Positions 1 through 8,315 of a stretch of 64,000 nt of DNA are shown here, one piece after another. Position 1 is the stretch's first letter; the number at the start of each line of letters is the position of its first letter. Made by a program: the position numbers and the translations under genes. This DNA comes from Pseudomonadota bacterium (GTDB lineage: Bacteria > Pseudomonadota > Gammaproteobacteria > Burkholderiales > Burkholderiaceae_C): the NCBI GenBank assembly GCA_018241405.1, contig JAFEDY010000022.1:170377-234376 (forward strand), read 5' to 3'. Below the pieces are notes generated by a model. It did not search any database, was not told where the DNA came from, and saw only the letters and a list, made by a program, of their open reading frames with translations.

Positions 1-213
1 CATATCCAGACCGGTGCAGAACGACCTGTTCCCAGCCCCGGTGAAAATCGCGACGCGCAGCGCCGGGTCCGCTTCGAAGTCGTTGAAGGCTGCCTCCAGG
101 CCGATCAACATATCCTTGGTAAGCGAGTTCATTGCGTCGGGGCGATTCATGGTGATGATCGCGATCGAACCGCGCTTTTCGTACACCACACTTTCGGGCA
201 AATTCAGTTCCAT
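1..213 (-). CDS. enoyl-CoA hydratase/isomerase family protein, N-terminal part (cut by window edge)
   Basis: Only the first 71 codons are visible; the gene runs off the left edge. The start ATG (213-211) is preceded by AGGAGA at good spacing. The visible part has the first beta-strand of the crotonase fold, an 'MNRPDAMNS' stretch and the start of the oxyanion-hole segment (FCTG), as in enoyl-CoA hydratases. Crotonases hydrate or isomerise acyl-CoA thioesters. It is the last visible gene of a minus-strand operon of CoA-dependent enzymes, so a beta-oxidation-like step is likely. The substrate cannot be read from the sequence. Confidence 0.85.
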   Translation of the reverse strand, partial: MELNLPESVVYEKRGSIAIITMNRPDAMNSLTKDMLIGLEAAFNDFEADPALRVAIFTGAGNRSFCTGLDM

Positions 214-275
214 CTCGTCTCCTGTCGTCATCGTGTTGCGGGGCCGCGATCGGTGCGTGCGGCAACCCGCGGCTT

Positions 276-701
276 TCAAACCCTCGACCGCCTGAAGCAT
301 GGCAGCCAGACGTTTTCCGTAACCTGTGTCAGGGAAAGCTCCACAGGCATGTCAATCTCGAGCGCCCCAGGGGCACAGTCGATCACCCGAGTGAGCAGGC
401 GCACACCTTCGTCGAGCTCGACGATCACCGGCGCAAAGGGTGCTTCGTCCGCAAAGGCCGGGTGCAGCGGGCGCACCACCTCGGTCCACGAGAAGACCTT
501 GCCACGTCCGCTCACGCGCGACCACGTCCAGTCGGATGATCCGCAGTGCGCGCACATCTCGCGCGGGACATGCCGATGGCGGCCACACCCCGCGCAACGC
601 TGGATTCGCAATTCGCCCTGCGCGCACCACTGATAGAACTCGCCTGCGAGGCCGGTGCGCGCGGGAAGGGGTTTGCCATATCCCGCTGGTCGTTCGCTCA
701 T
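276..701 (-). CDS. DUF35 OB-fold protein with N-terminal zinc ribbon, partner of the thiolase-like protein
   Basis: 141 aa. A rubredoxin-like zinc ribbon is seen as C36-x2-C39 and C50-x2-C53, followed by an OB-fold half (residues about 60-135). Known family: DUF35 proteins pair with thiolase-fold lipid-transfer proteins. In actinobacterial steroid side-chain degradation, ChsH2 carries the DUF35 partner domain of the aldolase Ltp2. The gene lies 20 bp downstream of a thiolase-like gene in the same operon, the arrangement expected for such a complex. The role as obligate partner or CoA-ester channel is inference. The zinc ligands and gene order are seen directly. Confidence 0.85.
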   Translation of the reverse strand: MSERPAGYGKPLPARTGLAGEFYQWCAQGELRIQRCAGCGRHRHVPREMCAHCGSSDWTWSRVSGRGKVFSWTEVVRPLHPAFADEAPFAPVIVELDEGVRLLTRVIDCAPGALEIDMPVELSLTQVTENVWLPCFRRSRV

Positions 702-721
702 TTGGTATTTCCCTCCCGTAT

Positions 722-1885
722 TCAGCGGCGCAGGACGGCGATGCTTCCGTCGCCAAAATCGCCCCAGCCTGTCACGACGCCAATCTCTGCGTCGGGCACC
801 TGGCGTGCATCGGCCTCGCCGCGCAGTTGGCGCACTGCCTCGACGACATGGCCAATGCCAAGCACGTGCGCTTGCGAGAGCAGGCCGCCATGGGTATTCA
901 CAGGCAAGCGCCCGCCAAGCTCGATGCCGCCGTTCTCGACGAAGGCACCACCCTCGCCGCGCGCGCAGAACCCGGCTTCCTCGAGCTGCTGGATGACCTC
1001 AAAGGTGAAGCAGTCGTAGATCTGTGCGAAATCCGCATCCTGCGGCGTAACGCCCGCCATGCGAAAGGCCTCGGGCGCCGCGGTGGTGAGCCCGATGCGA
1101 TGAAAGTCTGGACGACCGCAGATCTCGTCGGCCGGATAGGGCTGGCTCGCCGCCGCACCCATGATGAAGACAGAGCGCTGCCGCAGATCACGCGCACGCT
1201 CGGCGCTGGTCACGATGAATGCGGCCGCGCCATCGGTCTCGAGGCTGCAGTCGAACAGGCGGTAGGGCGACGAAATCATCGGTGAGGCGAGGTACTGCGC
1301 CATATCGAGCGGCTTGCCGTACATCACCGCGGCCGGATTGAGCTGCGCGTGGCGACGCATCGCAATGGCCACTGCGCCGAGCTGTTTCTCGGTAGTGCCG
1401 AACTCGTGCATATGTCGGCGCGCCATCAGCGCGTACCACTGCGGTGGTGCCGTCAGCCCGAAGGGAAGGTAGAAGTCGCGTGCAATCGCTCCGCCCGGAA
1501 TGGAATCCACGTCGTTGGCAGCCGTGTCGCGCACACGCGCACCCGAGTAGCCGTTCCAGCCACCCGGCACCAGCACATGCTCAGCCACCCCTGTAGCGAC
1601 CGCCATCGCCGCCGTGCGCAGAGAGCCAACCGGCGCTGCCCCTCCCATGTGCAGGGTCGCGGCAAAGCGTAGATTGGTGCAACCGAGCTCGGCCGCGAGC
1701 GCCTCCGCCTTGCCGACATTCGGAAACGGCATGATGCCGTCGATGTCCGTCGGCCTCAGGCCCGCATCCTCAATCGCCGCCTTTGCTGCTTTGAGCTGGA
1801 TGCCCATCTCCGAAAGCCCGGAGCCGGGTTTGCGGCAGAATGGGGTTTCACCGATTCCGACGATGCAAGCCTTGTCGCGCAGCAT
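722..1885 (-). CDS. thiolase-family (lipid-transfer/SCP2-like) protein, probable retro-aldolase or thiolase
   Basis: 387 aa, normal for the SCP2-thiolase/lipid-transfer branch. The C-terminal block 'NTHGGLLSQAHVLG' (about residue 325) is the conserved His-Gly-Gly region. Where classical thiolases carry the nucleophilic Cys (near residue 85-90) this protein reads 'LHMGGAAPVGS', so the Cys is missing. That fits Ltp2-type aldolases, which also lack it and work with a DUF35 partner, encoded immediately downstream here. It lies 3 bp from the upstream crotonase gene, so the two are co-transcribed. It probably releases a short fragment from a CoA-thioester substrate; the substrate is unknown. Confidence 0.85.
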   Translation of the reverse strand: MLRDKACIVGIGETPFCRKPGSGLSEMGIQLKAAKAAIEDAGLRPTDIDGIMPFPNVGKAEALAAELGCTNLRFAATLHMGGAAPVGSLRTAAMAVATGVAEHVLVPGGWNGYSGARVRDTAANDVDSIPGGAIARDFYLPFGLTAPPQWYALMARRHMHEFGTTEKQLGAVAIAMRRHAQLNPAAVMYGKPLDMAQYLASPMISSPYRLFDCSLETDGAAAFIVTSAERARDLRQRSVFIMGAAASQPYPADEICGRPDFHRIGLTTAAPEAFRMAGVTPQDADFAQIYDCFTFEVIQQLEEAGFCARGEGGAFVENGGIELGGRLPVNTHGGLLSQAHVLGIGHVVEAVRQLRGEADARQVPDAEIGVVTGWGDFGDGSIAVLRR

Positions 1886-1888
1886 GGC

Positions 1889-2818
1889 TCAGCCCCCCAC
1901 CACCGCGGGCGGATGCTCGGCCTGGTAGGCATCGAGCAGCCCCTGCCGCGCGCCGGCCTCGCGCTCGCGCAACGCCCAGAACCCAGGTTTGCGCTTGGCG
2001 AGGAAGGCCGCGCCCCCCTCCTTGCCCTCGGGCATGTCGAACCAATCAGGGTACATCGCCGCCGAGGTCACGCAGGACTCGCGGTAGCCTTCCATCTCCT
2101 GATCGAATGCAGCCTTGAGCACCTCGAGGCAGCCGGGGCTCTTTTCGAGCAGTTCAACGCACCAGCGATCCACCTCGGCCTCTAGTTCGTCGAGTGGCAC
2201 CACAGTATTCACCAACCCCATATCGAGCGCCTGCTCAGCCTTGTACTTGCGGCACAGCATCCACATCTCGCGCGCCTTCTTGGCGCCTATCACCTTGGTC
2301 AGATAGGGCACGAAGAAGCCGTCCGCAGGCGAGGACACCTTTGGACCAGCCTGGCCGAACACAGCGTTGTCGGCGGCAATGGTGAAGTCGCAGCAGTAGG
2401 CCATGTGGTTGTGTCCGGCGATGCAGTAACCCTGTACCTGAGCTATCACCGGCTTGCGCGACAGGCGAATCAGGCGGTTGTGCGGATAGCGGTTGTAGAA
2501 GGCTTCGCGCAGGCCCCAGCGCTCCCATTCCACATCCCCACCTGCACCGAAATGCTTGCCCTTTCCCGCCACTACGATGACCCCGACCATCGGGTCGTGG
2601 TTGGCATCGTAGAAGGCTCGGAACATCTCATCGACCGTCGCCAGCGTGAGCGTGTTCATCTTGTCCGGCTTGTTGAGCGAGACGCGGGCAATGCGCCCTC
2701 CGCTCGCCAGGTGCTGCTTCTTCTCGTAGATGATCTCGGCAAAGTCATCCATGCCTTCGCCATCCACCTGCTCCCAGGCGCCCCACTCGGTTGCGCCACA
2801 TTCGTCGGTCACGCTCAT
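1889..2818 (-). CDS. MenB/BadI-like crotonase (ring-forming or ring-cleaving enoyl-CoA hydratase family)
   Basis: 309 aa from the chosen ATG at 2818; an upstream in-frame start at 2884 is less likely because the extra 22 residues look unlike the family. The stretches 'KAREMWMLCRKY' and 'QALDMGLVNTVVPLDE' closely match 1,4-dihydroxy-2-naphthoyl-CoA synthase (MenB) and 2-ketocyclohexanecarboxyl-CoA hydrolase (BadI), two Dieckmann-type crotonases that close or open a carbocycle. The oxyanion region reads 'HFGAGGD'. With no other menaquinone genes nearby and CoA-transferases adjacent, a BadI-like ring-opening role in catabolism is the better guess. This is inference from family and context. Confidence 0.85.
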   Translation of the reverse strand: MSVTDECGATEWGAWEQVDGEGMDDFAEIIYEKKQHLASGGRIARVSLNKPDKMNTLTLATVDEMFRAFYDANHDPMVGVIVVAGKGKHFGAGGDVEWERWGLREAFYNRYPHNRLIRLSRKPVIAQVQGYCIAGHNHMAYCCDFTIAADNAVFGQAGPKVSSPADGFFVPYLTKVIGAKKAREMWMLCRKYKAEQALDMGLVNTVVPLDELEAEVDRWCVELLEKSPGCLEVLKAAFDQEMEGYRESCVTSAAMYPDWFDMPEGKEGGAAFLAKRKPGFWALREREAGARQGLLDAYQAEHPPAVVGG

Positions 2819-2870
2819 TGCTCGCTCTTTCATTCTCTTGCTAAGACGTCCACTGCTGCGCGCGACACCT

Positions 2871-4079
2871 TCAGGGAATCGCACCCTTGGCCTTCATTGC
2901 CTCGATCTCGCCCCACTCGTAGCCGAGCAGTTCCATCATCACCAGCTCAGTGTCCTGACCGAGCTGAGGCCCGAGGTGGTGCACCTCGCCTGGCGTTTTC
3001 GACAGGGTGACGGGCAGTCCACGGATGTCGACCTCGCGCTGCACCTCCTCGCACCAAGCCTTCATGAAGTAGTTGTTGCGCCAGGCCTGCTCGTCGCGGA
3101 TGACGTCGGCGAGGTTATTCACCGGGCTCGCCACCAATCCTTCGCGGTGGAACGCATCCATCAGGGTCTGGTGATCGTGGCATAGGGCATGCGCTTCGAT
3201 GACCTCGATCAGCGCTTCGTTGTGCTCGCGGCGGCCTGCTGCACTCGCAAAACGCGAATCAGTGGCCAGCTGTCTATCGCCGAGCGCACGGCAAAGCGCG
3301 GCCCAGCGTCCATCCTCGTTCGGCTCGCATAGATAAACCCACTTGCCCAAGGACGGATACAGGTTCCATAGCGGGTTCTCCACCTGCTTGCGCGATTGCT
3401 GCAGCGCCGCGGATTCGTTACCGGCCAGGAAGGACTGCAGGAAAGGCGCGGCCAGGAACAGCTGCGCCCCATACAGAGAGGCGTCCAGGCACTGGCCGCG
3501 CCCGGTGCGCTTGCGCTGATAGAGCGCAAGCACGATACCAAGTGCCGACATGATTCCACCATAGGCGTCGCCCGATCCCATTCCGAGGTAGATCGGCGGC
3601 TCACCTGGCTCGCCAAGGCGAGCCATGATCCCGGTGAGCGCTTGCACTGTCATGTCGAAGGATGGCTTCGATACATCGCCCTTGCGACCGTAGCCAGTAT
3701 TGGTCGCATAGATGATGTCCGGCTTGATCGACTTGAGCTTCTCGTACGACAACCCCCAGCTTTCGAGCAGGGAGGGTGCGAGATTCGACAGGAATACGTC
3801 GGATTCGACTACCAAGCGGTACATGATCTCGCGCCCGCCCTCAGTCTTGAGGTCGAGCGCGACACTCTTCTTATTGCGATTGATGACCAGGAAGTACTGG
3901 TTCCAGTCACCTATCTCGAGCGACTTGATCGAGCGCACGCCACGCGCCTGGTCGCCACCCTGGGGGCGTTCGATCTTGATCACCTCGGCACCGAAGTCGG
4001 CCAGGTACTGTGCCGAAACCGGCCCCTGGAACCAGACCGTCAGGTCGAGGACGCGTATGCCTTCCAGCGCTCTTGCCAC
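2871..4079 (-). CDS. CaiB/BaiF family III CoA-transferase, catalytic-type subunit
   Basis: 402 aa, the usual length for class III CoA-transferases, which move CoA between carboxylic acids through an aspartyl-CoA intermediate. The N-terminal Rossmann-like half has 'VLDLTVWFQGP' and 'LADFGAEVIKIERP'. The expected catalytic Asp is present at D171 in 'GMGSGDAYGG'. It follows a second family III gene by 21 bp. Such pairs form heteromeric enzymes in benzylsuccinate (BbsEF) and malate (SmtAB) CoA transfer. The neighbour lacks the Asp, so this would be the active subunit. Likely role: activation of the pathway's carboxylic acid. Confidence 0.9.
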   Translation of the reverse strand: MARALEGIRVLDLTVWFQGPVSAQYLADFGAEVIKIERPQGGDQARGVRSIKSLEIGDWNQYFLVINRNKKSVALDLKTEGGREIMYRLVVESDVFLSNLAPSLLESWGLSYEKLKSIKPDIIYATNTGYGRKGDVSKPSFDMTVQALTGIMARLGEPGEPPIYLGMGSGDAYGGIMSALGIVLALYQRKRTGRGQCLDASLYGAQLFLAAPFLQSFLAGNESAALQQSRKQVENPLWNLYPSLGKWVYLCEPNEDGRWAALCRALGDRQLATDSRFASAAGRREHNEALIEVIEAHALCHDHQTLMDAFHREGLVASPVNNLADVIRDEQAWRNNYFMKAWCEEVQREVDIRGLPVTLSKTPGEVHHLGPQLGQDTELVMMELLGYEWGEIEAMKAKGAIP

Positions 4080-4100
4080 GTCAGCCTCCTTTGTGTGCCC

Positions 4101-5282
4101 TCATGCCACCACACCTGCGCGTCGGCAGGCATGGACAGCGTCTTCCGAATAGCCGAGCAGGTCGCGCAGGATCTGCGACGAGTGCTGGCCGATACAAGGC
4201 GCTAGCGCGTCGAGGCGCGCAGTGCCTTCGCTCAGAAAGATCGGAAATCCCAGGCTCTTCACTGCGCCGAAGCTGGGGTGCTCAAGCTCCAGGATGTAGC
4301 GGTTCGCCAGCGCTTGCGGATCGGAAGCCGGGAAATCGAAACGTTCGATGACGTCGGCTGACATCTGCTTCTCCAAAAACACCTGGCGCCAGTGCGCGCC
4401 GGGCTGTGTCGCAAATGCCGCCTCGAGCGCATGGATGAGCTCGATCCGGTTCATCTCGGTGCGCTTGTCGTGTGTGTCGAAACGCGGATCGTCTTCAGCC
4501 AAACCGACCGCAGTCGAGAATATCGGCCACCAGCGGTCGGTATCGGGCATGGTGAGTGTGACCCAGCGCCCGTCGGCACTCGGATACAAGGCGCCCGACA
4601 TCGGGTTGGAGACGTCCAGGCGCGAGATCGGATTGAGCAGCCGATCACCCTTGCCGATGGCCAGGAAGGCCTGGATATCGAGTGCCGCGCCGTACATGTT
4701 GGCGCCGAACAGTGACACATCCACCGCCTGCCCCTCGCCGGAATCGGCACGGTGCAACAGCGCAGTGACCACGCCGAAGGCGAGCATCGCGCTGGAGTGC
4801 ATAGCCCCCGCACCGGTGAATACGGGCGGCTGTCCGGGCTGCGGCAGGATCGGCATTATCCCAGTGCGTGCGGCGGCCAGCTCGTCGATTGCCGGCAGTT
4901 CGCAGTCCGGCCCGACAGGCCCGAAACCCGACAGACGCCCGAACACGATGTCCGGGCGCAAGGCGCACGCCCGCTCGTAGTCGATGGCGAGTGCTTTCAG
5001 CTCGGCCGCGCTCCAGTCCGTCACCACGACATCTGCCTTAGCAATCAGTTCGCGTAGCACGCTGACGCCTCGATCCCCATTCAGATCAAGGGCGATGCTC
5101 TCTTTGTTGCGGTGAGTGAGGTCGGCTTGGTAATTCCAGCCCTGCGCCGTACGCACGGTTGGCGCAAGGCTATCGACACGGATGACGCGGGCGCCGAAAT
5201 CGGCAAGGAAAGCCGCACTCAGCGAGGCGCAGAACAGGCTTGTGAGGTCGATCACGACCACATCTTCGAGCGGACGACTCAT
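4101..5282 (-). CDS. CaiB/BaiF family III CoA-transferase, probable non-catalytic partner subunit
   Basis: 393 aa with the full family III fold: 'VIDLTSLFCASL', 'LADFGARVIRVD', 'GEGQAVDVSLFGANM'. At the position of the catalytic Asp it reads 'TGAGAMHSSAM' (A160), so the aspartyl-CoA residue is missing. It is the first gene of the minus-strand operon and sits directly upstream of a family III gene that keeps the Asp. The simplest reading is an alpha/beta CoA-transferase with one catalytic and one structural subunit. A separate function, or loss of function, cannot be excluded. Confidence 0.88.
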   Translation of the reverse strand: MSRPLEDVVVIDLTSLFCASLSAAFLADFGARVIRVDSLAPTVRTAQGWNYQADLTHRNKESIALDLNGDRGVSVLRELIAKADVVVTDWSAAELKALAIDYERACALRPDIVFGRLSGFGPVGPDCELPAIDELAAARTGIMPILPQPGQPPVFTGAGAMHSSAMLAFGVVTALLHRADSGEGQAVDVSLFGANMYGAALDIQAFLAIGKGDRLLNPISRLDVSNPMSGALYPSADGRWVTLTMPDTDRWWPIFSTAVGLAEDDPRFDTHDKRTEMNRIELIHALEAAFATQPGAHWRQVFLEKQMSADVIERFDFPASDPQALANRYILELEHPSFGAVKSLGFPIFLSEGTARLDALAPCIGQHSSQILRDLLGYSEDAVHACRRAGVVA

Positions 5283-5414
5283 CTCTCATACCTCGTTCGG
5301 TTCGGAGCATTCAGGCCACTGCACAAGCTGGCGGCATCCGAGCTCAACCGGCAGCCATGCGATCACCCGCAGGAACCATCGACTCACCCACAACTTGCAA
5401 TGTTCGAATCGAGT

Positions 5415-5737
5415 TTAGTGATCCGACGCCAGCGAGTGGCTCCGGTATTGGCTCAATCGCGGCCGTAGAAACATCAAAAGCGGCCGCCGCGGAAAGGCCC
5501 AGTCGCGGGGCTCGTCAAACCATCGATGGGAATGGGCGTTGCGGGCGAATTCGTAGATCTGTCGGCGCTCTTCAAGCAGGGCTTGATCTTCGCCCGAATA
5601 TCGCTGGTTTGGGGTCTCGAAGCCGGTGGTGCTGTGGCGATGCTGGTCGTTGCACCAATGCATCAGCTCACCCGCCCAGCGGCGCACCGAGAGCGGGCCT
5701 TCAAACCAAGACCGAGCAAGGTACGAACTCGGCCTTC
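5415..5737 (-). pseudogene. IS3-family transposase (OrfB) C-terminal remnant
   Basis: About 100 codons that match the end of IS3-type integrase-core transposases: 'YLARSWFEGPLSVRRW' and 'WCNDQHRHSTTGFETPNQR' style motifs. An in-frame stop lies just upstream, and the DDE core and OrfA are missing. It is a dead fragment upstream of the CoA-transferase operon. Confidence 0.7.
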
Positions 5738-5867
5738 ATCTAGGCCGTCACGCCTCCGCTCCAGATGCTGATATTCGGTGCAGGCCAAAACGTCGTGCCG
5801 CAGGTTTCGTTCGGCAATAAACTCGGCTGGCGCACGCAGGTTTTGTACTGCGCATGGCGGGTTCGGT

Positions 5868-5966
5868 GCGCGCGAGCGGTTCATGGCGGACGAGGCGGTT
5901 CACATCGGCTCGGCGAGCGATGCGATCCCGCCCCTGCAGCCGGATAGCATGGCGTCGTACTGTTGA
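5868..5966 (+). pseudogene. possible biotin carboxylase N-terminal fragment
   Basis: A short open stretch contains 'RFMADEAVHIGSAS', which resembles the conserved N-terminal motif of acetyl-/propionyl-CoA carboxylase biotin carboxylase subunits (ADEAVHIG). Nothing else of the enzyme is recognisable around it, so this would be a small relic. The match rests on one motif. Confidence 0.35.
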
Positions 5967-6047
5967 TGTCACACAACTTTCCTCACGGCGTTGAGGCATT
6001 CTGACCGCTGGCACCCGCGCGTCCGAGCTTCATCAGACTGTTCGGGC

Positions 6048-6280
6048 CACATCACCGCGCCCAGCGCCTGATCGAGGAAGTGGAAGCGCTCGGAACACCT
6101 ATCGACGATGCGCTGCGAAACAACATCTTCGATTTGGTCGGGCTGGATATCGGCGCCGATACCCTCGCCGAGGTGGCACTCGCTATTAGCGCTGAAATCC
6201 AGGCCCTGATCCAGGGCCGGCATGGCGGACATGCCCGCCTACGCACTGCCCTGCTGCACACCGACGCCATCGCTCCAAAG
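6048..6280 (+). pseudogene. XdhC/CoxI-family C-terminal remnant
   Basis: About 75 codons resembling the end of XdhC proteins: 'RAQRLIEEVEALG', then 'VGLDIGADT' and 'VALAISAEIQAL', where the family has GLDIGA-x-TPEEIA and SI-x-AE. XdhC-type proteins insert and protect the molybdenum cofactor in xanthine-dehydrogenase-like hydroxylases. The N-terminal NAD-binding domains are missing and there is no proper start, so it is a broken copy. The CoxG-like gene at 7630 belongs to the same functional group. Confidence 0.5.
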
Positions 6281-6365
6281 GCAGACGCCAATGCGCTTAG
6301 TGGGCCAGCCTGGTCTATGGCTTTGCAGCCTCAAGCCGGGCTGACCGGCATGAGGATCCTCAAGC

Positions 6366-7238
6366 TCAATCCACCCGAGCGATGACCTCGTCGCCAAAGC
6401 GACGAATGGCATCGAGCCGTGCGGTCTTGTCCTCAGGATCACAGCCCAGATCCCACGGAATCAGTCCCGCATGCGTCAATCCAATGTCACGTAGGCGACG
6501 AAAATCATCCAGCGTTCGCGCACTGAAATCGATACCGTGGATCTCGTAGTCCACGCGATCCAGCGTTCCGTATTCGGCACGGTAACCATTGAGCTGCGAA
6601 ATCAGCGACTTCAGGGTCTCCAGGTCGGTATTTGCCGAGGCCCAGCCGTCGCCGAGGCGCGCGGCGCGGCGCAAGGCCGGCTTGCTGTGCCCGCCCACCA
6701 GGATCGGCACCGGGTGCTCGGGTACCGGGCGCATGCGCAGCGGCCCGAAATCGAAATGCCTGCCGTGATACTCGAAGAACTCACCGCCCATCGCCGCGCG
6801 CAGGATCTCGATACACTCGTCCATAATCTCGCCGCGCTTGTCGAAGTTAACCCCGTTGTAGACGAAGTCCTCCTTCCACGGGCTTAGTCCTGCCCCTAGG
6901 CTGATCCGGCCACCCGACATGACCGCTAAAGAGGTCAACGACTTGGCCAGAATCAGGGGCTGACGGACTGGCACCTTGAGCACCCCGGGATAAAAGCGCA
7001 GACGCGTGGTCACCGCTGCCATGGAAGCCATCGCCACGAAGGGCTCGATAAACTCTGACTGCTCCAGGTAGCCGCGGATCGCATCCGTATCTGCATACGG
7101 GTAGTCCGATTCAGTCGCACGAGGATAAAAAAGGCTGTCGGGCATGGAAAGGCTGTCCCAGCCGGCCTTTTCGGCTTCGCAGGCGATATCCATGTAGTGG
7201 CGATAGCTGGCGAAGCCGAGCTGCAGGACGAATTTCAT
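6366..7238 (-). CDS. LLM-class (luciferase-like) oxidoreductase, probably F420-dependent
   Basis: 290 aa from the ATG at 7238, which has GGAGTA upstream; the open frame continues further but that extension is unlike the family. The TIM-barrel luciferase-like fold begins 'MKFVLQLGFASYRHYMDIA' and has 'VLKVPVRQPLILAKSLTSL' and 'GAGLSPWKEDF', typical of the TIGR03619/LLM F420-dependent group. These enzymes transfer hydride to or from F420H2. The complete F420 biosynthesis operon 4 kb away strongly supports F420 rather than FMN. It is the only clear candidate F420 user in the window apart from Fno. The substrate is unknown. Confidence 0.85.
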   Translation of the reverse strand: MKFVLQLGFASYRHYMDIACEAEKAGWDSLSMPDSLFYPRATESDYPYADTDAIRGYLEQSEFIEPFVAMASMAAVTTRLRFYPGVLKVPVRQPLILAKSLTSLAVMSGGRISLGAGLSPWKEDFVYNGVNFDKRGEIMDECIEILRAAMGGEFFEYHGRHFDFGPLRMRPVPEHPVPILVGGHSKPALRRAARLGDGWASANTDLETLKSLISQLNGYRAEYGTLDRVDYEIHGIDFSARTLDDFRRLRDIGLTHAGLIPWDLGCDPEDKTARLDAIRRFGDEVIARVD

Positions 7239-7270
7239 CGGGATACTCCGGTTGGAATGGCTGTGTGGCT

Positions 7271-7438
7271 TCAGCGTGGCATCTTCAATGCACCCTCGGA
7301 AATGATGTTGAGCTGAATTCCGTTGGTTCCGGCATAGATCTTGTCTGCGCACGAGAAGAAAAGCACCTGCTGCAGGCGCCTTACGGCAGGGTTCTGCTCT
7401 CCGGTGCGCAGATCCCCCTGCACACTGATGACATCCAT
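7271..7438 (-). pseudogene. acyl-CoA dehydrogenase C-terminal remnant
   Basis: 55 codons ending in 'KIYAGTNGIQLNIISEGAL', the hallmark C-terminus of acyl-CoA dehydrogenases (family pattern IYAGTNEIQLNIIAER). A stop codon lies immediately upstream in frame and the FAD and substrate domains are absent. It sits just upstream of the LLM oxidoreductase on the same strand, so an acyl-CoA dehydrogenase probably once headed that transcript. Confidence 0.75.
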
Positions 7439-7629
7439 AGCGAGCTACCGGGGCGATTCTGCGTATTCCGAAACCTGCAGGCATCATCAATAGGGACTAC
7501 GAGGGACAGCCAGCGGCTATTCACGTTGATCGCCCAATGCAAGCGCTCCTTCATCCATGTGAATGATGCGGGGCACGCCCTCCCTTGTTAACGTACTCCC
7601 GACACTGATTAGAGGAAGAGGAGCTCGCC

Positions 7630-8268
7630 ATGGCCCTTGAGATCAAGGAAAGTTTCGAGGTCGCCGCACCGATCGATGAGGTGTGGGCCTTCATCAACAA
7701 CCCAGAGAACGTAGTGGCCTGCATGCCCGGGGCCAGCCTGAAGGAAATCGTCGACGCGAACCAGTTTATCGGTGCAGTCAAACTCAAGATAGGAGCGGTC
7801 AGCGCCCAGTACCAGGGCACGATCACCTATGTCGACCGGGATGAACGGGCACATGTGGTCAAGATGCTCGCAGCCGGAAACGAACGCGGAGGAGGAACCG
7901 TGAGTGGAACGATTCTGACCCGGCTTGAGTCGCTCCGGTCGGGTCGCTCGACGCACATCGAGTGCGAATCGAGCATCGACCTCACAGGTAAGATCGTCCA
8001 GGTAGGTCGGGGCATGATCGAAGGCGTCTCTGCACAGATCATCAAGAAATACGTGGGCAATGTACGCAACCTCCTCGAGGTACCCGGCGACGCAGCGACA
8101 GAGGCGACACCGGATGCGGATACCGGTGCACCCTACGCGCAAGCCGCTACTAGTACCCCGATACCCCGACCGGTGAAAGAGGATTCGATCAATGTGGTCG
8201 CGGTCGTCTTCAAGGTCATGATGGATCGCATTGCCGGCTATTTCCGTCGACTGTTCGGCCGCGCCTGA
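7630..8268 (+). CDS. CoxG-like SRPBCC protein (carbon monoxide dehydrogenase subunit G family)
   Basis: 212 aa. The N-terminal 150 residues form an SRPBCC/CoxG domain ('ESFEVAAPIDEVWAFINNPENV', 'CMPGASL'), and the tail is a linker ending in a basic amphipathic segment ('RIAGYFRRLFGR'), as in CoxG proteins that attach to the membrane. CoxG recruits CO-dehydrogenase-type molybdenum hydroxylases to the membrane; related proteins occur with other Mo hydroxylases. No hydroxylase subunits are visible, only a broken XdhC-like gene 1.4 kb upstream. GAGG lies upstream of the ATG. Confidence 0.85.
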   Translation: MALEIKESFEVAAPIDEVWAFINNPENVVACMPGASLKEIVDANQFIGAVKLKIGAVSAQYQGTITYVDRDERAHVVKMLAAGNERGGGTVSGTILTRLESLRSGRSTHIECESSIDLTGKIVQVGRGMIEGVSAQIIKKYVGNVRNLLEVPGDAATEATPDADTGAPYAQAATSTPIPRPVKEDSINVVAVVFKVMMDRIAGYFRRLFGRA

Positions 8269-8315
8269 ATCGGACTGGACTGGCTGGAGCAACCCACCAC
8301 ACCGGAGCAGGTTCG

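Noticed and set aside
2819..2884. Upstream start for the MenB/BadI-like gene
   Set aside because: The extra 22 residues are unlike the family; the internal ATG at 2818 gives the normal N-terminus.
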